49,289 nt of DNA, taken from Oceanococcus sp. GTDB taxonomy: Bacteria; Pseudomonadota; Gammaproteobacteria; Nevskiales; Oceanococcaceae. Shown one piece after another: positions 25,229 to 33,387 of this stretch. The position numbers and the translations under genes were made by a program. The first letter of the stretch is position 1. Every line of letters begins with the position of its first letter. The stretch spans positions 1 to 49,289 of the forward strand of contig JASBUL010000073.1 of assembly GCA_030147945.1 (NCBI GenBank), written 5' to 3'. The notes under the pieces were generated by a model. The model was not told where the DNA came from. It worked only from the letters and a program-made list of their open reading frames with translations, and searched no databases.

Positions 25229-26329
25229 ATGATGTTTATCAAGACACAAAAGCGCGTTGCCGTCGCTCTGTTGAGCATGCTCGCTGTTGTAAGTCTGGCC
25301 GCGTGTGGCGGCAGCGATGAAGCGGTGGATGCATCCGCCAACGAGGCCCCGAATGCTTCGCGCTATGTTCGCGTCGCACCGGTTGAGACGATCAGCTCGG
25401 TTGCGCCGTTGCCGTTCAGTGGCACGGTCACGGCGTCCAGCGGCGCCGATCTGGCATTTCAGACCAGCGGGCGCGTGGCGCGCCGCGTGGTCGAGGTCGG
25501 GCAGCGGGTGCAGGCCGGCGAGTTGTTGCTGGTGCTCGACAATCCGCAGCTGGCCCCGGCGCTTGAGTCCGCGGTGGCGCGTGAGCAGGAATTGCAGACC
25601 CGCTATGACCAGGCTCAGCGCGACCAGCGTAGGGTCGACGGATTGTTCGCCAGCGGTGCTGCCACGCGTGAAGAGCATGAGCAGGTCGAGGCCAATGCAC
25701 AGGCGCTCAAGGCAGCCTTGTCGCTGGCTCGGGCCGAGCGTGCCCGCGCTCAGGCCCTGCTCGACGAAACCCGGCTCAAAGCCCCGTTTGCCGGTGAAAT
25801 CACCGCGGTGATGGTGGATGAAGGTCAGATCGTGGCGCCGGGACAGAGCGTGCTTGCGCTCAGCGGCGAGAGTCATCTGGAACTGGAAATCGGCGTGCTG
25901 GCGCGGATGTTGCCGGTGCTGGAGCTCGGCCAGAACGTCACGCTGCTGCAGTTTGGTGAAGCCCTGGATGTGCACGGCGAAATTTCACGCATCGCCACGG
26001 CCAGCTTGCCCGGTGCGCTGAATCGTGTGGTTGTGCGTCTGCCTCAGGATGCACGCCTGCATGCCGGCATGACCCTGGGTGTGGCCCTGCCGTCGACCCC
26101 GCAGCAGACCCTGCTGTCGGTGCCCATGCGGGCTGTGGTGGACATTGGTCTGGGTGCGCCGCGGGTGTTCCAGCTGCGTGAAGATACGGTCGAGGCGCGT
26201 GCGGTTCAGTTGGTTCGCATCCTCGGAGAGCGGGTGCTGGTCAGTGGTGAGCTGGCGGCCGGTGATCTGGTGGTGATCGCCGGTCTGTCGGGCCTGCAGC
26301 ATGGCCAGCGCGTCGAGCGCGTCAAATAG
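25229..26329 (+). CDS. RND efflux periplasmic adaptor (membrane fusion protein), lipoprotein
   Basis: This 366-residue adaptor links an inner-membrane RND pump to an outer-membrane channel. It has a lipobox SLAAC (C26, Gly at +2), a lipoyl/barrel-sandwich half with GADLAFQTSGRV, a helical hairpin (about residues 105-175, rich in Arg, Glu and Ala), the second lipoyl half with APFAGEITAVMVDEGQ, then beta-barrel and membrane-proximal domains. The ATG at 25229 follows GAGG by 8 bases; the next ATG at 25232 is also possible. It is 9 bases from the downstream pump gene. The hairpin is short, which suits a TolC-type partner, and that partner appears fused to the pump. Confidence 0.92.
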   Translation: MMFIKTQKRVAVALLSMLAVVSLAACGGSDEAVDASANEAPNASRYVRVAPVETISSVAPLPFSGTVTASSGADLAFQTSGRVARRVVEVGQRVQAGELLLVLDNPQLAPALESAVAREQELQTRYDQAQRDQRRVDGLFASGAATREEHEQVEANAQALKAALSLARAERARAQALLDETRLKAPFAGEITAVMVDEGQIVAPGQSVLALSGESHLELEIGVLARMLPVLELGQNVTLLQFGEALDVHGEISRIATASLPGALNRVVVRLPQDARLHAGMTLGVALPSTPQQTLLSVPMRAVVDIGLGAPRVFQLREDTVEARAVQLVRILGERVLVSGELAAGDLVVIAGLSGLQHGQRVERVK

Positions 26330-26338
26330 GAGACGCCC

Positions 26339-29300
26339 ATGCGTATGCATCAAGTTCTCGCTGCGCGGCGCCTCAATCTGGCGGTGACCGTGTTGTTCGT
26401 GCTGATTGGCGTGCTCGCCTACCTGAGCATGCCGCGCCAGGAAGACCCGTTTTTTCCGTATCGCGGCGGCGTGATTAAAACCATTTTCCCGGGGGCTGAT
26501 GCGGAGCGGATTCGCAAGCTGGTGGTGGCCCATTTGGAGCGCGAGATCAGCGAAATTGCTGATCTGGACTTTGTCCGCTCGACCGTGCGCAACAACGTAG
26601 CCCTGACCACGGTGGTGATGAAGGATCACATCTACGACACCGAATCGAAGTGGAATGAGGTGCGCCGGGCGATTGATCGCGCCCGGGTGTTTTTCCCGCC
26701 CGGTGTTGAGGAGCCGGAGCTGGATGACCGGGTGATCACGACCAGCACGGCAACCTACGCGGTGACCGGCAGCGACGATCTGCATCAAATGGCGGCGGCC
26801 GCGCGGACCTTGCGCGATGCGTTTCTGCAGCTCGGCGATCTGGTGCGTATCGACGTGTATGGCGAGCCCGGTGAGCAGGTCAACATCGCGCTGGAAGACG
26901 CCACCGCAGCGCGTTATGGCATCAGTGCGCAGAATCTGGCCCAGCAGCTGGCCGGACGCGTGCAATTGTTGGGTGCAGGTTCGCTGGTGGCGGGTTCCAC
27001 GCGCATGACGCTGAAGCCGGAAACCGAGTTCCGCAGTATCGAGGAGTTGCGCCAAACCCCGGTGCGCTTGCCCGGTGGTGACGTCATCCCCCTGGCTGCA
27101 CTGAGCGAGGTTTGGCTGGGGCCGCAGGAGCCCTCCACGCCGCGGATGTGGCACAACGGCGAACCCGCCGTGCTGGTTGATGTGATTGCGGCGCAGAACA
27201 CCATCAATGCGGTGGCCTACGGTGAACGCATGCGCGCCCTGGTCGATGCGTTGCGTCCGCAGCTGGCCCCGCTGCAGATTCAGGAAATGTTCTACCAGCC
27301 GGGGCGGGTCAAGGACCGTCTGGATGGCCTGTCGCGCTCGCTGCTCATGGCTGTGGCCATCATCCTGCTGGTGCTGGTGTTCTCCATGGGCATGCGGCTG
27401 GCCCTGCTGGTTGCGGTGATTCTGCCTGCGGTGGCGGCCATGAGTCTGGCCTTCTACGCCTTGGGCGGCGGCGTGCTGCATCAGATGGCGGTGGTCGGCC
27501 TGATCGTGGCCCTGGGCATTCTGGTCGACAACGCCATCGTTATGATCGAGGAGGTGCAATACCAGCTCAATCAGGGTTACCCGCCGGTTGATGCTGCGCT
27601 CAATGCAGTGCATCAGCTGGCCAAGCCTTTGTTGGCGGCAACCGGCACCACCATCGCGGCCTTCATTCCGCTGGCGGTGACGAAAAGTGGGGTCGGTGAC
27701 TTCACCCGCGCGGTGCCGATCATGATCATGATCTCGCTGGTGGCGAGTTACTTTTTTGCCACTGTCATCACCCCCATGCTGGGCGAAACCTTTCTCAAGC
27801 CGCAGGGCAAGGCCGGGCAGGTCGAAAGTGGCTGGCCGGAGAAACTGGGGCGCCTGGCCGGTGGGCTGGGCAGCCAGCGTGCCGGCCTGGTGCTGGGTAT
27901 CGCCGGTGTGGGTTGCGCGGTGTTGATGAGCTGGGGCTTGAGCAATCTTGAATCCGAGTTCTTTCCCCAGGCCGACCGCGACCAGGTGCTGGTTGACATC
28001 TCCTTGTCGGAAGGCACAACGCTGGCCGAAACCGAGCGCGTTGCACGGGTTGTGGAGCGCGCGCTGCGCAGCTACCCCGATGTGCTGGAAGTGCACGGTT
28101 TCCTGGGCCATTCCGGGCCGCGTTTCTACTACAACCTGCTGCGTCGCCCCGATCAGCCCAATCGAGCACGGCTGGTGGTGCGCTCGACCGGCATCGAGGG
28201 CAACCTGCGCATTATTGCGGCGATCCGTGAGTTTGCGCACCGGGCGCTGCCGGAAGCAGATGTCATCGCCAAGATTCTGGCCCAGGGGCCACCGATCGAC
28301 TCGCCGATCGAAGTGCGCATCTACAACGAGGATCCGGTGCGTCTGGCGCAGGCCACCGACATGATTCTGCAGGCCGTGCAGAGCACCGCCGGTGCCATCG
28401 ACGCCACCCACAATCTGGGTCTGGGTGCGCCCGAGATGCAGTTCGAGATCGACGATGCCCACGCCATGAGTTACGGCCTGAGCCGTGCCGATGTGGCGCA
28501 AGCCTTGCTCAGCCGCAGCCAGGGCATTCGCATCGGCAGCTACCGTGCAACCCATGAGCCGTCGCCGATCCTGGTACGTTCGCTGGCGGGTGAAAACACC
28601 AGCCCGGCTGATCTTGAAGGTGTGATGGTGTTCAACGCACAGGGCCAGGGCATTCCGCTGGGCGCGCTGGCGCGACCCAGCCTGAGCTGGCAACCAGGGG
28701 CGATCTACACCGAAAACCAGCGTCGCAACGCGCTGGTCTCTGCCGAGCTGGATTTCGGTTTCGTGTTCAGCCAGGTGCTGCATGCGGTGCAACCGCGTCT
28801 GGCCGCGCTGGATCTGCCTGAGGGTACGACCTACGAGTTGGCGGGCGAGGCCGAGGCCTCCGGGGATGCCAATTCGGCGATCGCCGGGGTGGCGCCGCTA
28901 GGGCTGGCCATGCTGCTGTTCTTCCTGCTCTGGCAGTTCAATTCCTTCCGCCGTTTGCTGATCGTGATGACCTCGGTGCCGCTGGCCTTTGTCGGCGTGA
29001 TTGCCGGCCTGGCGCTGCTCGGTATTCCGTTCGGGTTTCAGCCTTTGCTGGGCTGCATCGCGCTGATCGGGATTGTGGTCAACAATGCGATTGTGATGAT
29101 TGATGTGCTTGATCAGAACCTCGCAGCGGGCAAACCGTTTGTGCGTGCCATGACCGAAGCGGTGGAGCGCCGCACCCGGCCGATTCTGCTGACCACCGCG
29201 ACCACCGTGGCGGGTCTGCTACCACTGGCGCTGTCCAATTCGACGATGTGGCCGCCGATGGCCTGGCCGATCATTACCGGCTTGGTGACCTCGACCGCCT

Positions 29301-30679
29301 TGACCCTGTTCGTGGTGCCGGCATTGTGTCGTCTGCTGCTGGCCTGGCGTGGTGGTGAGGTCGTGCGGGCCAGCGCCTCGCTTGTCGGCGCGCTGGCCCT
29401 GGGCACGCTGCTGCTTCAACCCGCCCCGGCGCAGGCCCAGGCGCTGGAACTTGAAGCGCTGATGGACAAGGCTCGTCAGCTGCCGCTGGTTCAGGCCGAA
29501 AGCCATGCTCTGCGCGCTTCGCAAGCGCTGGTCTCGGTGCAGCGACGGGCCGCCTGGGCGCCCACCCTGGATGTGACTTACAGCGCTTTGCACCGCGACC
29601 GCGTGGCCCAGATCGACACCGGCAACGGAGCGCTGCGCCTGGGTGAGCATCTGGGCCAGCGGCAGGCGCTGATCTTGCGGCAGCCTTTGTTCCAGCCTTC
29701 ACGCAGCCTGTATCAGGTGCCGGCTGCGCAGGCCGATGCCGAGGCTCAGGCCTGGCGCGCGCAGCGCGTGGCTGACAGCGCGGCGCTGGGTGCGGCCAAG
29801 CTGTACCTGGCCCAGCTGCGGCTGAGCGCAAGCGCGCGTGGATTTGAAGCCCTGCATGCCAGCAGCGAAGCCCGGCTTGAGTATGTTCAGTCATTAGTCG
29901 AACAGGGCCGAGCTCTGCGTGCCGATGCGCTGGATGTGCGTCTGGCCCGCGATGAGGTGGCCCAGCGCCAGGCCGAGGTCGGCCATCAGCGTGCGTTGCT
30001 CGCGGATGAGCTGGCCAGCATCGTGGGTGGGCGTGCCGAGGACTGGTTGAATCTGGCCGAACCCAAGCTGTCGCCATCGGTGCCCGAGCGCGATCAGGCC
30101 GCCGCCCTGGCCGAGCAGCACCGCCCTGAATTGCAGGCTCTGAGCCTGAGCGTGCGGGCGCTGCAGCTGCGCGCGCGCGGGGTCTCGGCCGAGGCCTGGC
30201 CTCAGATCGGAGCGGAGTTCACGGCCCTGAAAACCGACGGTGATCCGATCGAGCCGGAGCATGATGTGCGTGCTGCCGTGCAGGTGCAGTGGCAGCTGTT
30301 CAGCGGTGGTACACGCTCGGCCCGCCGCGCCGCACTCCAGGCCCAGGCCCAGGATGCCCAGGCGCGGCTGGCGGAGCAGCGTCGGCAGGTGCGTCTGGAG
30401 CTTGAGCGGGCCTATCAGGATCTGGCACTGGCGCTGGAGCGCGAGCGCCTGGCCGCAGCAGCCGAGGAATCGGCAGCTCAGCGTCTGGATGTGCGCAATG
30501 CACGTTTCGAGGCCGGGCGTGAACGCATCGAGGATGTGCTGGCCGCCGAAGCGGTGCTGCAACAGCAGCGCACGCGGCGGGTGAGCGCGGCCCTGGATCG
30601 CCTGGAAGCGCAACTGGATGTGCGCCATGCTGTGGGGCTGCTTGGACACAATGTAAGCGAGCGCAATGATGATTATTGA
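26339..30679 (+). CDS. RND efflux pump fused in one frame to a TolC-type outer-membrane factor
   Basis: One 1446-codon frame encodes two whole proteins. Residues 1 to about 1005 are an RND permease: an N-terminal helix with MPRQEDPFFPYRGG, two periplasmic loops, GILVDNAIVMIEE in TM4 (D397-N398 at the proton-relay position), and TM12 ending VVPALCRLLLAW. Residues 1009-1033 look like a signal peptide ending APAQAQ. Residues from about 1035 to 1446 hold two outer-membrane efflux repeats with long heptad helices and a LFSGGTRSARR strand-turn. RND C-termini are cytoplasmic, so the extra helix would carry the channel part outward, where signal peptidase could release it. A GTG at 29363 could also be an internal start. 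AGGAG precedes the ATG. Substrate unknown. Confidence 0.88.
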   Translation: MRMHQVLAARRLNLAVTVLFVLIGVLAYLSMPRQEDPFFPYRGGVIKTIFPGADAERIRKLVVAHLEREISEIADLDFVRSTVRNNVALTTVVMKDHIYDTESKWNEVRRAIDRARVFFPPGVEEPELDDRVITTSTATYAVTGSDDLHQMAAAARTLRDAFLQLGDLVRIDVYGEPGEQVNIALEDATAARYGISAQNLAQQLAGRVQLLGAGSLVAGSTRMTLKPETEFRSIEELRQTPVRLPGGDVIPLAALSEVWLGPQEPSTPRMWHNGEPAVLVDVIAAQNTINAVAYGERMRALVDALRPQLAPLQIQEMFYQPGRVKDRLDGLSRSLLMAVAIILLVLVFSMGMRLALLVAVILPAVAAMSLAFYALGGGVLHQMAVVGLIVALGILVDNAIVMIEEVQYQLNQGYPPVDAALNAVHQLAKPLLAATGTTIAAFIPLAVTKSGVGDFTRAVPIMIMISLVASYFFATVITPMLGETFLKPQGKAGQVESGWPEKLGRLAGGLGSQRAGLVLGIAGVGCAVLMSWGLSNLESEFFPQADRDQVLVDISLSEGTTLAETERVARVVERALRSYPDVLEVHGFLGHSGPRFYYNLLRRPDQPNRARLVVRSTGIEGNLRIIAAIREFAHRALPEADVIAKILAQGPPIDSPIEVRIYNEDPVRLAQATDMILQAVQSTAGAIDATHNLGLGAPEMQFEIDDAHAMSYGLSRADVAQALLSRSQGIRIGSYRATHEPSPILVRSLAGENTSPADLEGVMVFNAQGQGIPLGALARPSLSWQPGAIYTENQRRNALVSAELDFGFVFSQVLHAVQPRLAALDLPEGTTYELAGEAEASGDANSAIAGVAPLGLAMLLFFLLWQFNSFRRLLIVMTSVPLAFVGVIAGLALLGIPFGFQPLLGCIALIGIVVNNAIVMIDVLDQNLAAGKPFVRAMTEAVERRTRPILLTTATTVAGLLPLALSNSTMWPPMAWPIITGLVTSTALTLFVVPALCRLLLAWRGGEVVRASASLVGALALGTLLLQPAPAQAQALELEALMDKARQLPLVQAESHALRASQALVSVQRRAAWAPTLDVTYSALHRDRVAQIDTGNGALRLGEHLGQRQALILRQPLFQPSRSLYQVPAAQADAEAQAWRAQRVADSAALGAAKLYLAQLRLSASARGFEALHASSEARLEYVQSLVEQGRALRADALDVRLARDEVAQRQAEVGHQRALLADELASIVGGRAEDWLNLAEPKLSPSVPERDQAAALAEQHRPELQALSLSVRALQLRARGVSAEAWPQIGAEFTALKTDGDPIEPEHDVRAAVQVQWQLFSGGTRSARRAALQAQAQDAQARLAEQRRQVRLELERAYQDLALALERERLAAAAEESAAQRLDVRNARFEAGRERIEDVLAAEAVLQQQRTRRVSAALDRLEAQLDVRHAVGLLGHNVSERNDDY
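29363..29437 (+). other. Internal signal-peptide-like segment at the RND/TolC junction
   Basis: Codons 1009-1033 encode a basic start (VVR), a hydrophobic core rich in Leu, Ala and Gly, and an APAQAQ end that fits signal peptidase I (after A1031 or A1033). A GTG at 29363 is in frame and could start a separate channel protein, but the nearest AG-rich stretch (GAGG) is only 2 bases away. A TGA at 29356-29358 lies in another frame, so a one-base change here could join or separate the genes. Confidence 0.65.
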
Positions 30680-31487
30680 TGCCTGGGCGCAGCACCCGAC
30701 TTTGCGCCATATTCAGGATCCGATTTTCGAGTCCCTGTGGCGCTGGATGCGCAGTGCACCGCCCAGCCAGCCGGTGCCGGTTGCCGCCACGTTGGCGGCC
30801 ATGGATGCGGCGGCCGTGGATGTCAGTCTGATTTCGGCCTGGGTTGCGCCGCGCAACGTCATGATCTCAAACGATGAGGTGGCCGAGTTTGTTGCCGCCT
30901 CAAACGGTCGTCTGGTTGGTGTCGGTTCGGTGGATATTTCGCGGCCCATGCAGGCGCTGCGCGAAGTGCGCCGCTGCATTAACGAACTGGGCTTCAAAGC
31001 CATTCGTGTGCTGCCATGGTTGTGGGAAGTACCGCCGACAGACCGGCGCTTCTATCCGGTGTACACCGCATGTGCTGATCTGGGCGTGCCGTTCTGCACT
31101 CAGATCGGTCATACCGGACCGCTGATGCCCAGCGAAGTGGGACGGCCGATCTACCTTGACCAGGTCGCTCTGGACTTCCCGGAGCTGCGTATTGTGGGCG
31201 GCCATATTGGCTATCCCTGGACCGAAGAAGCCATTGCGGTGGCCACCAAGCACGAGAACGTGTTCATCGATACATCGGCCTACAGCGTGACGCGTTATCC
31301 GCCTGCGCTGGTCGATTTTCTCAAGGCGCATGGTCGTCACAAGGTGCTGTTTGGTACCAACTACCCGATGATGACGCCGGCTAAAGCCTTGCAGGGTCTG
31401 GATACGCTGGCCCTGGATGACGAGGTCAAAGCCGCCTTTCTGGGCGGCAATGCACAGCGTGTGTTTGGCCTGACGCCGGCGGCTTAG
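30666..31487 (+). CDS. Amidohydrolase-2-family protein with altered metal site
   Basis: This 273-residue TIM-barrel protein belongs to the amidohydrolase 2 family, whose members include decarboxylases and lactonases. The usual N-terminal HxH metal motif is replaced by WAQH (residues 7-10), and the usual closing aspartate in FGSDYP is asparagine (GTNYPM). Histidines in QIGHTGP and GGHIGYPW remain. The change looks like a subfamily trait, so activity may differ. It starts at ATG 30666, overlapping the pump gene by 14 bases, so it belongs to the efflux operon and may process an exported compound. Its TAG overlaps the opposing permease stop (TTAG, 31484-31487). There is no signal peptide. Confidence 0.85.
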   Translation: MMIIDAWAQHPTLRHIQDPIFESLWRWMRSAPPSQPVPVAATLAAMDAAAVDVSLISAWVAPRNVMISNDEVAEFVAASNGRLVGVGSVDISRPMQALREVRRCINELGFKAIRVLPWLWEVPPTDRRFYPVYTACADLGVPFCTQIGHTGPLMPSEVGRPIYLDQVALDFPELRIVGGHIGYPWTEEAIAVATKHENVFIDTSAYSVTRYPPALVDFLKAHGRHKVLFGTNYPMMTPAKALQGLDTLALDDEVKAAFLGGNAQRVFGLTPAA

Positions 31488-32335
31488 GTCGGATTGTCAT
31501 CCCGCTTGAGCCAGCGCCACAGCAGCAGCGCCTGTGGCACCAGCACCACCAAGGTGATGGCGAGCATGGCGTTGGACAGCGTGGCGGCGTAACCGAAGCG
31601 CAGGTACTCGAAGCTGTTTTCGTACACGTACTGCGGCAGCATCGTGCTCATGAATTGAGGCCCGCCTTTGGTCACGATCTGCGCTGGAATGAAACTGGTC
31701 TGAAAGGTCATGGCGAAGTCGCGCGCGGCCAGCAGGGCGATGATCGGGGCCATTAACGGCAGGCTGATCAGGCGAAACTGGCCCAGGCGGCTGACCCCCT
31801 CCAGCGCGGCCAGATCGTACCAGGCCTGCGGAATCTGACGGCGTGCCACGACCAGGATCAACAACAGTTCACCGGCCAGAACGCCGAGGATCAGAATCAG
31901 TGAACTGCGTGCACCCTCGGCGCTGAGTAGCCAGCTGGCGCCATTCACCCGCCAGCTGTCGAGGGCGGCCGCGATCGGGCCGAAATGCGGGTTGAGCAAC
32001 CACAACCAGGCGGTGGCCCAGACCAGGGTCGGCACCACCACCGGTAACAGGCTGATCAGCAGCGCGGCGCGGCTGGCCCGGCCGGGTCGTTGCAGCAGCA
32101 GCGACAGGCCCAACGCCAGCAGCAGGCGCAAGGGAATGCTGAGTGCGGCGATCAGCAGGGAGTTGCGCAGGCTTTGCTGAAACAGGGCATCGTCCAGCAT
32201 GCGCTGGTATGCGGCCCAGCCCAGCCACTGCGGGGCCGCCAGGCCGTCAAAACTGAACAGGCCCAGTGCCAGTGTCATCAGCAGCGGCGCGAACACCAGC
32301 AGTCCCAGCGCCAGCGCCAGTGGGATCAGTTTCAT
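31484..32335 (-). CDS. ABC importer permease (MalF/UgpA type)
   Basis: This 283-residue inner-membrane protein has about six helices and the EAA loop typical of carbohydrate ABC permeases (ALEGVSRLGQFRLISLPL, about residues 175-195), which touches the ATPase. It is the last gene of a four-gene unit transcribed leftward; its start overlaps the ATPase stop by 4 bases (ATGA). With the other permease it should form the translocation pore. Its stop codon shares bases with the stop of the convergent amidohydrolase. The substrate is unknown; the family imports sugars, glycerol phosphates and related polyols. Confidence 0.9.
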   Translation of the reverse strand: MKLIPLALALGLLVFAPLLMTLALGLFSFDGLAAPQWLGWAAYQRMLDDALFQQSLRNSLLIAALSIPLRLLLALGLSLLLQRPGRASRAALLISLLPVVVPTLVWATAWLWLLNPHFGPIAAALDSWRVNGASWLLSAEGARSSLILILGVLAGELLLILVVARRQIPQAWYDLAALEGVSRLGQFRLISLPLMAPIIALLAARDFAMTFQTSFIPAQIVTKGGPQFMSTMLPQYVYENSFEYLRFGYAATLSNAMLAITLVVLVPQALLLWRWLKRDDNPT

Positions 32336-33387
32336 GCCGGGATGCGGCGACCATCGCCGGGCTCGAAGTACAGGGCCTGGTCAAAATCCGCGGCGATCCG
32401 CAGCGTGGCCGGCGGCGGCGTTGGCTGCAGGGGCTGGGACGCCACCAGTTCCAGGTCATCGTGGCCGCTCAGGTACCACAGCTCGCGCTCGCCGAGAATT
32501 TCGCGTCGTTTGAGCGTCACCGGCCAGGCTGTCGGGTCATCACTGGGTTTGAGATGCTCTGGACGAATACCCAGCTGCAAGGCGCGGCCTTCGGTTGCGG
32601 GGCCGGGTACGAGATGATCGCCCCAGTGCCAGCGATCGCCCTGGCGGGCCAGTGGAATCAGGTTGATGCCGGGGCTGCCGATGAAACGCGCGACCGCCGC
32701 GCTGTGCGGTTGGGCGTAGATGGCGTGGGGCGGGTCAAGCTGCAGCAGGCGGCCGTGCTCCAGGATGCCGATACGGTCTCCCAGGGCCATCGCTTCGTGC
32801 TGGTCGTGGGTCACGTGCAGCATGGTTGCCTGCGACAGGCCGTGGACCCGCAACAGTTCCTCGCGCAGGCGTGCGCGCAGCGGTGCATCAAGCTGGGACA
32901 AAGGTTCATCCAGCAGGATCAGGCCCCCTTCACGCAGCAGCGCACGACCCAGTGCCACACGTTGTTGTTCACCGCCGGAAAGCGCGCGCGGGCGCCGCTC
33001 CAGCAGGGCGCTGATTTCCAGCCAGCCGGCCACATCGCGCGCCCGCTGCACGGCAGCAGCTTTGCGCATGCCGCGTGCGCGCAAGCCGAAGGTCAGGTTG
33101 TCGAGCACGCTCAGATGAGGCAGCAGGGCCGCCTGCTGAAACACCATGCCGACCGCGCGCTGGCCAGGGGGCAAGTGCTGCACCGGACGCCCCGCAATGC
33201 GGATTTCGCCCGCGCTGATCGGGATCAGACCGGCGATGGCGCGCAGCAGAGTTGATTTGCCGCTGCCTGAGGGACCGGCCAGCACCAGACGTTCGCCGGC
33301 TGCAACCTCAAGGTTGAAATCCTCCAGCACGGTGTTGTGGCCCAGGCGCACGGTGACATTGCGCAGGCTCAGCGCGCTGCCGCTCAT
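32332..33387 (-). CDS. ABC importer ATPase (MalK/UgpC type)
   Basis: This 351-residue ATPase powers the importer. It has Walker A GPSGSGKST (residues 38-46), Q-loop VFQQAALLPH, signature LSGGEQQRVALGRALL, Walker B LILLDEPLSQLD and H-loop VTHDQHEAM, followed by a C-terminal TOBE/regulatory part as in MalK-type proteins. The start is the ATG at 33387, which overlaps the binding-protein stop by 4 bases; a longer frame reaching 33507 would lie inside that gene. All nucleotide-binding motifs are intact. The MalK-like C-terminus supports a carbohydrate or glycerophosphate substrate, as inferred from the family. Confidence 0.93.
   Translation of the reverse strand: MSGSALSLRNVTVRLGHNTVLEDFNLEVAAGERLVLAGPSGSGKSTLLRAIAGLIPISAGEIRIAGRPVQHLPPGQRAVGMVFQQAALLPHLSVLDNLTFGLRARGMRKAAAVQRARDVAGWLEISALLERRPRALSGGEQQRVALGRALLREGGLILLDEPLSQLDAPLRARLREELLRVHGLSQATMLHVTHDQHEAMALGDRIGILEHGRLLQLDPPHAIYAQPHSAAVARFIGSPGINLIPLARQGDRWHWGDHLVPGPATEGRALQLGIRPEHLKPSDDPTAWPVTLKRREILGERELWYLSGHDDLELVASQPLQPTPPPATLRIAADFDQALYFEPGDGRRIPA

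Noticed and set aside
25985..28792. A long open frame on the minus strand opposite the RND pump
   Set aside because: It is a by-product of GC-rich codon bias; the plus strand encodes a clear RND permease, and the minus translation is rich in His, Gln and Arg with no domain.
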